Part shown: piece by piece, positions 1 through 6,229 of the stretch | Position numbering within the stretch: the stretch's first letter is position 1 | Layout: each line of letters starts with the position of its first letter | Assembly: GCF_014055005.1 (NCBI RefSeq) | Contig: NZ_CP059570.1 | Span: 1,984,001 to 2,048,000 of the forward strand | DNA length: 64,000 bases | Direction: 5' to 3' | Origin: Neisseria dentiae | GTDB taxonomy: Bacteria; Pseudomonadota; Gammaproteobacteria; Burkholderiales; Neisseriaceae | Notes under the pieces: model-generated | The model's database searches: none | What the model saw: the letters and a program-made list of their open reading frames with translations, nothing else | What the model was told of the DNA's origin: nothing | Program-made: the position numbers and the translations under genes

Positions 1-340
1 ACATCAGGCTCAGCGGCGTATAGGCATCGGCCGCATCGAGCAGGGCTTCGGTGGGTTCGCTGCCGGCGTCGCTTTGGCTGAACACAACCGTAGGCTCTTT
101 TTTGGCCAAACTCGTATCCACCGACTTCACCAAATCCACCGCCTTGGGCGGCTGCTTTTCGGCCACCGGCGGTGTTTGCGGCGGAAATTGGGCGGCATAG
201 ATTTTGTCGAAACAGGCCAGCCGCAGGGCATTGTCCTGTATCAGCGTGCATTGCAGCGCGGCATTGCTGTTTTCGGCGAATGCGGCGGAAGAAAAGGCCG
301 CCAAGCCGGCGCCGGCTGCAACGAAATGTTTCCAATTCAT
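1..340 (-). CDS. pldA: Phospholipase A1 (outer membrane phospholipase A), 5' part only
   Basis: The reading frame enters from the window edge and starts at the ATG complementary to 338-340, so only the first 113 codons are present. The product begins with a signal peptide ending near AAFAEN. A cysteine-bearing mature N-terminus (LQCTLIQDN, LACFDKIYAAQ) follows, then a proline/lysine-rich linker, then ADAYTPLSLM. That order and the YTPLSLM motif match the N-terminus of neisserial PldA, a calcium-dependent outer-membrane phospholipase that hydrolyses phospholipids misplaced in the outer leaflet. The catalytic His/Ser/Asn part lies outside the window, so activity cannot be judged. A DUS lies just upstream of the start. 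Confidence 0.82.
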   Translation of the reverse strand, partial: MNWKHFVAAGAGLAAFSSAAFAENSNAALQCTLIQDNALRLACFDKIYAAQFPPQTPPVAEKQPPKAVDLVKSVDTSLAKKEPTVVFSQSDAGSEPTEALLDAADAYTPLSLM

Positions 341-461
341 ACGGGTTACCTTTGGGCGTGTCGGGTATGTTCAGGCCGTCTGAAACCATTGCTGCTCAAA
401 TAGTTAAGACGAATTTCGCACCGGTTTCAAGGCCGTTCGGCGGTCTAATTTACCCCCGCGC

Positions 462-516
462 CAAACAAAAAGCAAATGCCCCGAAAGGCTCGATATCCGC
501 TCTTCAGGGGCATTGT
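462..516 (-). terminator. Rho-independent terminator of rpsT
   Basis: Reading the minus strand, an AATGCCCC arm pairs with GGGGCATT across a loop of about 24 bases and is followed by TGCTTTTTG. It lies about 60 bp past the rpsT stop codon. Confidence 0.75.
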
Positions 517-575
517 ATTCAAGCAACGTTCCGCTTTCCGCCGTGGCGGAATGCAGACACTGCGCCGGAACCGGG

Positions 576-839
576 TTAGGCCAAAGCTTTGATTTTGGCA
601 GACAGGCGGCTCTTGTGGCGGGCTGCTTTGTTTTTGTGGTAAATGCCTTTGTCGGCAATACGGTCGATTACTTTTACCGACTCTTGGTAAACCGCTTGTG
701 CGGCGGCTTTGTCGCCGGCTTCAACCGCTTTCAATACTTTCTTAACCGCAGTGCGGAAGGCAGTACGCAGGCTGGCGTTGTGGGCACGTTGTTTAACCGA
801 CTGGCGGGCACGCTTGCGGGCTTGTGCGCTGTTGGCCAT
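576..839 (-). CDS. rpsT: 30S ribosomal protein S20
   Basis: This 87-residue, very basic protein has the full S20 pattern: MANSAQARKRARQ at the start, RTAFRTAVKKVLKA in the middle and GIYHKNKAARHKSRLSAKIKAL at the end. S20 is a primary 16S rRNA-binding protein of the small ribosomal subunit, needed for 5'-domain folding. The length is normal for the family. An AGGAGA Shine-Dalgarno sequence lies about 8 bases before the ATG. The gene is transcribed alone and has its own terminator, as is usual for rpsT. Confidence 0.98.
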   Translation of the reverse strand: MANSAQARKRARQSVKQRAHNASLRTAFRTAVKKVLKAVEAGDKAAAQAVYQESVKVIDRIADKGIYHKNKAARHKSRLSAKIKALA

Positions 840-1047
840 ATTGAATGTCTCCTGATAAAAATCAAAATTTAATTTCGTAAACGCGTAATTTTAAATACTT
901 AGCCTTATCTGTGCAAGTGTTTTCACCGACTGCCGCTTTCCGTTTGCAGAAGCCTGCCCGAAAAACGACAGCCCCGCCGCCGCCTGCCGTTTTCAGACGG
1001 CCTTCGCCCGCTTCATGCGGCCATGCGAAGAAATCGTGCATATCACT

Positions 1048-1076
1048 TTGATTTTTATTAAGCATTCCTTTACAAT
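1048..1076 (+). promoter_or_regulatory. Sigma-70-type promoter of the PotF-like gene
   Basis: A TTGATT -35 box (1048-1053) and a TACAAT -10 box (1071-1076) are separated by exactly 17 bases, about 80 bp before the start codon at 1155. The remaining 840-1155 gap holds one DUS near 990 and nothing else I recognise. Confidence 0.65.
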
Positions 1077-1154
1077 AGCCCGCGCCGCCGCCGGGGTTTT
1101 TATGGGGCAGCGGTTTTTCGTTTATTCAACCCTTTCATTAGGAAACCAACCCGT

Positions 1155-2306
1155 ATGAAAAAATCTGTATTAGCCGTTATCGCAGCCTTGTCTTTGGCAG
1201 CCTGCGGCGGCCAAAGCGAGCAAAAACCCGCCCAACCTCAAGCAGATGCAGGTTCTGCCGCTGCTGCCACCGACGGCCTGCCCGCTACCGATACGCTCAA
1301 TATCTACAACTGGTCGAACTATGTTGACGAGAGCACTGTTGAAGACTTCAAAAAAGCCAACAATTTGAAGCTCACTTACGACCTGTATGAAAACAACGAA
1401 ACGCTGGAAGCCAAAGTGCTGACCGGCAAGTCGGGCTACGACCTGGTGGTGCCCGGCATCGCGTTCCTTCCCCGCCAAATCCAAGCGGGCGCTTATCAGA
1501 AAATCCATAAAGATTTAATCCCCAACTATAAAAACATCGATCCCGAGCTTTTGAAAATGCTCGAAACCGCCGATCCGGGCAACGAATACGCCGTGCCTTA
1601 TTTTTCAGGCGTGAACACTTTGGCCATTACCGCCAAGGGCAAAGAAATTTTGGGCGGCCAACTGCCTGAAAACGGCTGGGATCTGCTGTTCAAACCCGAA
1701 TACACCAACAAGCTGAAATCATGCGGCATCGCCCTGTGGGACACGCCGTCTGAAATGTTCCCTATCGTGTTGAACTATTTGGGTAAAGACCCGAAAGGCA
1801 GCAATGCCGAAGATATCAAAGCGGCAGCCGGCGTGTTGCAGGCCGTCCGCCCCGACGTGAAACGCTTCAGCCCCTCGGTTATCGACGAGCTGGCACGCGG
1901 CGATGTGTGTTTGGCGGCCGGTAACGGCGGCGACCTGAATATGGCCAAAGCGCGTTCCGAAGAAGTGAAAAACAACGTCGGCATCGAAGTGCTCACCCCC
2001 AAAGGCATGGGTTTCTGGATTGAATCGTGGCTGATTCCCGCCGATGCGAAAAACGTGCTGAATGCACACAAATACATCAACTACACCCTTGACCCCGAAA
2101 TTGCCGCGAAAAACGCCAAAGCCGTAACCTTCGCTCCGGCCAGCCTGCCTGCACGCGAGAAACTGCCGAAAGAACTGGTGGCCACCCGTTCCATCTTCCC
2201 GACTCAGGAAGACATGAAAAACGGCTTCGTGATGCCGCAGATGGAAGGCGATGCGAAGAAACTCACCGTCAACCTGTGGCAGAAAATCAAAGTGGGTTCG
2301 AACTGA
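1155..2306 (+). CDS. potF: Putrescine/spermidine ABC transporter substrate-binding lipoprotein (PotF/PotD family)
   Basis: The 383-residue protein starts with a lipoprotein signal peptide (lipobox LAAC, acylated Cys17), so it should be anchored rather than free in the periplasm. After a low-complexity linker comes the PotF pattern: NIYNWSNYVD at 49-58, then GYDLVVPG, LDPELLK-like IDPELLKML, WDLLFKPEYTNKLKSCGIALWD and VLNYLGKDP. These match E. coli PotF more closely than PotD. The family binds putrescine or spermidine and delivers it to a PotGHI-type permease, which is not encoded nearby. Neisseria carry several such paralogues, so the ligand is inferred. It has its own promoter and terminator, consistent with a single-gene unit. 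Confidence 0.87.
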   Translation: MKKSVLAVIAALSLAACGGQSEQKPAQPQADAGSAAAATDGLPATDTLNIYNWSNYVDESTVEDFKKANNLKLTYDLYENNETLEAKVLTGKSGYDLVVPGIAFLPRQIQAGAYQKIHKDLIPNYKNIDPELLKMLETADPGNEYAVPYFSGVNTLAITAKGKEILGGQLPENGWDLLFKPEYTNKLKSCGIALWDTPSEMFPIVLNYLGKDPKGSNAEDIKAAAGVLQAVRPDVKRFSPSVIDELARGDVCLAAGNGGDLNMAKARSEEVKNNVGIEVLTPKGMGFWIESWLIPADAKNVLNAHKYINYTLDPEIAAKNAKAVTFAPASLPAREKLPKELVATRSIFPTQEDMKNGFVMPQMEGDAKKLTVNLWQKIKVGSN

Positions 2307-2332
2307 TCAACCGGTATGGTGAAACATACGGT

Positions 2333-2361
2333 AACGGCTGCGTTTATACGCAGCCGTTTTT
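2333..2361 (+). terminator. Terminator after the PotF-like gene
   Basis: AACGGCTGCG, a six-base loop and CGCAGCCGTT are followed directly by a T-tract, 27 bp after the stop codon. Confidence 0.9.
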
Positions 2362-2379
2362 TATATAGTAAAACCACTT

Positions 2380-2601
2380 GAGGCCTTTGCAAAATTCATT
2401 TAGGCCGAGACCTTTGCAAAATTCAAATTGCTATCTAAAAATCTGAACTCCGTCATTCCCGCGTAGGCGGGAATCCAGACGCTTGGCATCCAAGTATTCG
2501 TTTAATCAATGCTTCAATATTTCCATCTGGATTCCCGCCTACGCGGGAATGACGGTATTTAAGCATTTCAGACGGCCTTAAGGTATTTTTGCAAAGGTCT
2601 C
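2380..2601. repeat. Composite intergenic repeat with two dRS3 palindromes
   Basis: The left boundary contains CCTTTGCAAAATTCA twice (2382-2396 and 2410-2424). The right boundary is TTTTGCAAAGGTCTC, the inverse. Inside are two 20-bp dRS3-type palindromes, ATTCCC-N8-GGGAAT at 2455-2474 and 2531-2550, in opposite orientation around a core of about 56 bp. The core differs from that of the two other copies in this window (7846 and 38335). This is the neisserial intergenic mosaic type of repeat. Confidence 0.8.
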
Positions 2602-2621
2602 TGTTTGCTTGGCAACCGTTA

Positions 2622-2698
2622 CGTCATGCTCGGGCTTGACCCGAGCATCTTTTTTTCAAAAGAAATAACAGATACCCGGGTCAAGCCTGGGCATGACG
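2622..2698. repeat. CGGGCTTGACCCG-type palindromic repeat
   Basis: Two self-complementary modules (CGGGCTTGACCCGAGCATC and GATACCCGGGTCAAGC) lie in inverted order about 25 bp apart. It directly abuts the dRS3 composite and ends at the histidine kinase stop codon. Similar copies occur at eight or more other places in the window. Confidence 0.75.
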
Positions 2699-2711
2699 GC
2701 GGCAGGGTGTT

Positions 2712-4076
2712 TCAGACGGCCTTTTCCAAGCCCGCACACAAACCGCCCTCGGGGCGGTTTTGCAAATCCAGCCGCAGGCCGTGCAGGGCGGCGATGCTTT
2801 CTACAATCGACAAGCCCAAACCGCTGCCCTGCTGGGTTTGGCCGGCGGGGCGGTAGAAGCGTTCGCAGATGCGCATCATGTGTTCGGGGGCGATGCCCGG
2901 CCCTTCGTCGCACATGCAGATGCCGTCGCGGTTGAGGGTTAGCGACACGCGGCTGTTTTCGGGGCTGTAACGCACGGCGTTGTCGAGCAGGTTGCGCAGC
3001 ATCAGCTCGAGCAATACGGCGTTGCCGCGCAGGGGCAGGACGTTTTCGATGCCGCAGGGGCTGTTCAGTTGCAGGCGCACGCGCTTTTCGCGGGCTTGCA
3101 GGTTGGCGCTTTTCAGGGCTTGGTGGGCAATCTGCTGCCAGTTGACGGGTTCGGCATCGGGCACTTCGCTCAAGGGGTCGATGCGCGACAACACCAAGAG
3201 CTGCTCGGTCAGGCGTTGGGCGCGGGCGATGCTTTCGTGCATTTTGGCCAAGTGGTAGGGCTGTTCGCGCTCGTTACTCAGGGAGAACACTTCGGCCTGC
3301 ACTTTGAGGGCGGCCAGCGGGCTGCGCAGTTCGTGGGCAGCGTCGGAGGTGAAGCGGCGTTCGCGGCCGATGGCGGCCGACACGCGCGTGAGCAGGCCGT
3401 TGAGCGACTGCACCATGGGCAGGGCTTCGACGGGCACATCTTCGGATACGGCGTGCAGGCTGTCGGCATCGCGGGTGCGCAGTTCGGCGGAAAGCTTGTC
3501 GAGCGGTTCCAGGCCGCGGCGTATGCCGTAGTGAATCAGAAAAAACAGCGCGGGCAGTGCCAGCAGCGATACGGCAAACTGCGCCCATAAGGCGCTGATC
3601 AGGGTGGAAAAGCGTTCTTTCAGCCGTTGCGACACGGCCACGGTGTGGCCGTCGACTTTATCGTGCAGGTAGAGATAGCGCCATGAGCCGCTCTGCCAAA
3701 CGGGGCCGCTGTTGCTGAAGCCCGAGGCCGTCTGAAAAGGAATGTCTTTGCCGTGGCGGTCGGCAATCAGCCGTGTGCCGTCTTTATCCCACACGGCGAA
3801 ACCGTGGTTGTTGCTTTTGGCATCGCCGTGGTTGCTGGCGAGCAGGGTTTCGATATCGACGATATTGCGCACGGTGTCGTTGTCGTGCGACACCTGCATC
3901 AGGGTTTGGGCAAGCTGGGCCATCTGGCTGTCGGCGGCTTCGTTGATTTCGTGCAGCGAGGAGAGGCTGCCGGCGGTAACCGAAAACAGCCATAAAGCCA
4001 GCAGCCCGCCGCTGATATAAACAAACAGGCGGTAGCGCAGGCTGGTGGCGGGATACATATTCCAAAAGAATTTCAC
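2712..4076 (-). CDS. Sensor histidine kinase, QseC/PmrB-like
   Basis: The 454-residue inner-membrane kinase has a first membrane segment near 17-37, a periplasmic sensor of about 120 residues and a second segment near 160-183. Its HAMP-like linker is short. The H-box is FTSDAAHELRSPLAAL (phospho-His248), the N-box RNLLDNAVRYSP (361-372), G1 DEGPG (390-394) and G2 GSGLGLS (417-423). The whole C-terminal half reads like E. coli QseC, including RFYRPAGQT. The start is a GTG whose last bases overlap the response regulator stop (GTGA at 4073-4076), implying translational coupling; an ATG six codons in is an alternative. The stop codon falls inside a DUS. The partner regulator is directly upstream. 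Confidence 0.9.
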   Translation of the reverse strand: MKFFWNMYPATSLRYRLFVYISGGLLALWLFSVTAGSLSSLHEINEAADSQMAQLAQTLMQVSHDNDTVRNIVDIETLLASNHGDAKSNNHGFAVWDKDGTRLIADRHGKDIPFQTASGFSNSGPVWQSGSWRYLYLHDKVDGHTVAVSQRLKERFSTLISALWAQFAVSLLALPALFFLIHYGIRRGLEPLDKLSAELRTRDADSLHAVSEDVPVEALPMVQSLNGLLTRVSAAIGRERRFTSDAAHELRSPLAALKVQAEVFSLSNEREQPYHLAKMHESIARAQRLTEQLLVLSRIDPLSEVPDAEPVNWQQIAHQALKSANLQAREKRVRLQLNSPCGIENVLPLRGNAVLLELMLRNLLDNAVRYSPENSRVSLTLNRDGICMCDEGPGIAPEHMMRICERFYRPAGQTQQGSGLGLSIVESIAALHGLRLDLQNRPEGGLCAGLEKAV

Positions 4077-4734
4077 GGCGCGGTTCCGATTTGGTAGCCC
4101 AAGCCGCGGCGGGTTTGGATAAAGTCTTTGCCGATTTTTTGCGCAGGTTGTGGATGTGCACTTCTACGGCGTTGCTTTCGACTTCTTGGTCCCAGCCGTA
4201 GAGTTTGTCTTCGATTTGGGCGCGGCTGTGGATGTGTTTGGGTTGCGAGAGCAGCATTTCGAGCAGAACGTATTCGCGCTGGGTGAGGGTGAGCGGCTCG
4301 CCGGCCAGCTCGGCGGATTTGGCGGAGGTGTCGAGCTTCAGCCTGCCGTATTCGATCAGCGAAGCGGCGCGGCCTTGGCTGCGGCGCACCAGTGCCGACA
4401 GGCGGGCGGTAACTTCGTCGAGTGCGAAGGGTTTGCACAGATAATCATCGGCGCCGCCGTTGAGGCCGGCCAGGCGGTCGGGCAGGGCGTCGCGGGCGGT
4501 GAGTATCAGCACGGGCGTGTTGTGCCGCTGCTGCCGCCAGCCGGCGAGAATGTCCATGCCGTCGATGTCGGGCAGGCCGAGATCGAGCACCACGGCATCG
4601 TAAGGTGCGTTGGAAAGGGCGTCGCGGCCGTGTTTGCCGTTTTTCAGCCAATCGACGGTAAAGCCGTGTTTGGTGAGGCCGTGATAGAGGCCGTCGCCGA
4701 TGTGGGGGTCGTCTTCGATTAAGAGGATACGCAT
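4073..4734 (-). pseudogene. OmpR-family response regulator (QseB/PmrA-like) with a C-terminal one-base frameshift
   Basis: The receiver domain is intact: acidic pair EDD at 7-9, phospho-acceptor Asp51 in VVLDLGLPDIDG, Thr79 and Lys101. The winged-helix output domain runs normally to EVHIHNLRKK at residue 200. It then shifts frame at a run of six A (T on the plus strand, 4135-4140). One more A would give IGKDFIQTRRGLGYQIG, the expected family ending, and a stop overlapping the kinase start by four bases, for a length of about 220 residues. As read, the frame continues to 3784 as 316 residues with an unrelated tail and loses the last beta-hairpin of the DNA-binding wing. It could be a real loss, a slippage site or a base-calling error. 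I place it with the QseB/PmrA group from its kinase and sequence. Confidence 0.85.
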
Positions 4735-4771
4735 GATGGCAGCCTTGTTCGGTTGTGTGTTCGGTGGTGTG

Positions 4772-4806
4772 TTTTCAGACGGCCTGATGGTGAGGCCGTC
4801 TGAAAA
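4772..4806. terminator. Inverted DUS pair between cytochrome b and response regulator
   Basis: TTTTCAGACGGCCT and AGGCCGTCTGAAAA face each other across about 9 bases, 38 bp before the regulator start. The hairpin could attenuate readthrough from the cytochrome b gene, which would imply a separate promoter for the two-component genes. Confidence 0.5.
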
Positions 4807-4841
4807 CTTTATCGGGGGCGCTTAACTGAATGGTTAAGGCT

Positions 4842-5399
4842 TTAATCTTTATCAAAAATCTGCGGCTGGCCGAAGGCATCGTCGGGCACGTTTTTCTTGC
4901 CGGTAATCATGGCGCGCACCAGATTGGTTTTGCTCAGAAACGACATGGCCAGCGCGGCGGTAACGTGCAGGGCAATCAGCGGAATCAGGCTGTCGGCCAG
5001 AAAACCGTGGATTTCTTCTACGGTTTCGTCGCCCCAGAAGCGGTCGGTCGTCATCAGGTAGCCGCTCACGCCCAGGCCGACAACCGCCGCCCACAGGGCA
5101 AACATCATCAGTGCACCGAAAGGGTTGTGGCCGAGATGGGTGTCGGGTCGGCGGCGTATGATGTTGCTGCCGTGCGCCATCAGGCGCGAGGGGGTGGGGA
5201 AAAAGTTGCTGAAACGGGCGTAACGGCTGCCGATAAAGCCCCACAACAGGCGGAAGGCGACAATACCGGCGGCAGTATAACCAACATATTCGTGGATGTC
5301 GCTGCCCTCTTCGGTAAACGCCAAGTTCGCCAGCACGCAGGCGGCAAGCCCCCAGTGGCACAGGCGAACGGGTAAATCCCATACTTTAACGGTTTGCAT
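4842..5399 (-). CDS. Cytochrome b561-family membrane protein (Ni/Fe-hydrogenase b-type subunit family)
   Basis: The 185-residue protein opens with KVWDLPVRLCHWGLA, the signature of the di-haem cytochrome b family (VWDxPxRxxHW) with His15 as a haem ligand. Further candidate ligands are His37 (IHEYVG), the histidine in EEIHGF and the one in IALHVTAALA. Four hydrophobic segments are visible. Such small cytochromes b carry electrons between quinols and periplasmic partners. It sits between a PepSY protein and a two-component system, a grouping I recognise from other beta-proteobacteria, and this suggests redox or membrane stress sensing. No hydrogenase gene is present, so the hydrogenase name is only the family label. 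Confidence 0.85.
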   Translation of the reverse strand: MQTVKVWDLPVRLCHWGLAACVLANLAFTEEGSDIHEYVGYTAAGIVAFRLLWGFIGSRYARFSNFFPTPSRLMAHGSNIIRRRPDTHLGHNPFGALMMFALWAAVVGLGVSGYLMTTDRFWGDETVEEIHGFLADSLIPLIALHVTAALAMSFLSKTNLVRAMITGKKNVPDDAFGQPQIFDKD

Positions 5400-5422
5400 G
5401 ATACGTCCTTTCTCGGTGTTTC

Positions 5423-5454
5423 AAGGCCGTCTGAAAAGGTTGTTCAGACGGCCT
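5423..5454. terminator. Inverted DUS pair between PepSY and cytochrome b genes
   Basis: AAGGCCGTCTGAA and TTCAGACGGCCT form a stem with a short loop, 24 bp upstream of the cytochrome b start. It may be a partial terminator within the putative operon. Confidence 0.45.
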
Positions 5455-5495
5455 GCTTGGTTCTGCGTATATAACGGTGTGAAAGCCGTCTGAAA

Positions 5496-5765
5496 TCAAT
5501 CGTCGATTTCGCTTTTCACGGGTTTGCCGGTTTTGGTGTCGAAATAGATTTCAACTTTCTTGCCTTCTTTGTTTTTGCCGTAGATTTCGTAGCAATTGCC
5601 TTTGGTTTGCTTGAATTTCATGATCTGGTAGCCCTGCTGCTTGAGCTGCTCTTGGAATTTGGCGGGCGGAATCTGCTCGTTTTTCGGGTGGGCCGTGCAG
5701 GTGGTTTCGGCAAAAGCGGTTAAAGATGCGGCGGCCATCAGGCCGAAAAGGGTTTGTTTCAACAT
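5496..5765 (-). CDS. Small exported PepSY-domain protein
   Basis: The 89-residue protein has a signal peptide (MLKQTLFGLMAAASLTAFA). A single PepSY-like module follows: QEQLKQQGYQIMKFKQTKGNCYEIYGKNKEGKKVEIYFDTKTGKPV. The ending VEIYFDTKTGKPV is typical of the domain, which is usually periplasmic and found beside two-component systems or b-type cytochromes. Two cysteines (in TTCTAHP and GNCYE) could form a disulphide. It is the first gene of the run leading to the cytochrome b and kinase genes. A biochemical function for this stand-alone PepSY is not known to me. Confidence 0.8.
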   Translation of the reverse strand: MLKQTLFGLMAAASLTAFAETTCTAHPKNEQIPPAKFQEQLKQQGYQIMKFKQTKGNCYEIYGKNKEGKKVEIYFDTKTGKPVKSEIDD

Positions 5766-5827
5766 GGTGTGCTCCTTGGGGAAACGGGTTATTCAAAATG
5801 ATTGATAAGGGGAAAATGAAACAGCAT

Positions 5828-5972
5828 GAGGCCTTGGCAACCCAGCCGGATGCGGATGCAGCTCAAGGCGCAGCAGCGCAGCGAGTGCAGACATAACATA
5901 TGGTTAGGCAAGCGAGCGAGCAGCGTGCAACGCAGAAATGCGCCGCAGATGGTTGGGTTGCCGAGGTCTCGG
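5828..5972. repeat. 145-bp repeat with GC-rich core, copy 1
   Basis: The core (CCGGATGCGGATGCAG through AATGCGCCGCAGATGG) is nearly identical to that at 35493-35637. Its outer arms are TTGGCAACCCA on the left and TGGGTTGCC on the right, which pair with each other but differ in sequence from the arms of copy 2. The right end reads CGAGGTCTC, like the other boundary repeats. It lies in the gap upstream of the PepSY gene. Confidence 0.8.
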
Positions 5973-6007
5973 TCTCTGTTGCTGTGGTGTTATTAAAACA
6001 AACCCGT

Positions 6008-6024
6008 CTTAAGCAAACCTTAAA
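6008..6024. promoter_or_regulatory. PmrA/QseB-type box 1 (CTTAAG-N5-CTTAAA)
   Basis: Two TTAA-centred half-sites with exactly five bases between them match the PmrA box pattern YTTAAK-N5-YTTAAK; on the minus strand it reads TTTAAG-N5-CTTAAG. It lies between the divergent PepSY operon and lptA, about 240 bp from the PepSY start with a repeat inserted between. Confidence 0.5.
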
Positions 6025-6156
6025 GCCGCCGTTTTTTTCAGACGGCCTGAGAATAAAAAGTAATAAATTGATTTTTTTAGAAAATATTTTTCAATCGGGC
6101 TGCTAGAAATTTCTGTTGAAGCCGTCTTATCAAAATATTTCCCACCTTTTTTATGC

Positions 6157-6189
6157 CTTAAGAATGCCTTAATGCCGCCGGCGCACAAT
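6157..6189 (+). promoter_or_regulatory. PmrA/QseB-type box 2 and -10 element of lptA
   Basis: CTTAAG (6157-6162), five bases and CTTAAT (6168-6173) form a direct-repeat box like that of the pmrCAB promoter. A -10-like CACAAT (6184-6189) starts 10 bases after it, so the box occupies the -35 position, as expected for activation by an OmpR-family regulator. lptA starts 40 bp further on. Confidence 0.6.
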
Positions 6190-6229
6190 CGCGCACTCAT
6201 TAACCCGACTATCTGAGGCAAGAGTTTCC

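Noticed and set aside
3784..4072. Continuation of the response regulator frame to 316 residues
   Set aside because: The extra part is a shifted reading of the kinase gene. The family ending exists in the next frame, so this is a frameshift artefact or lesion, not a real extension.
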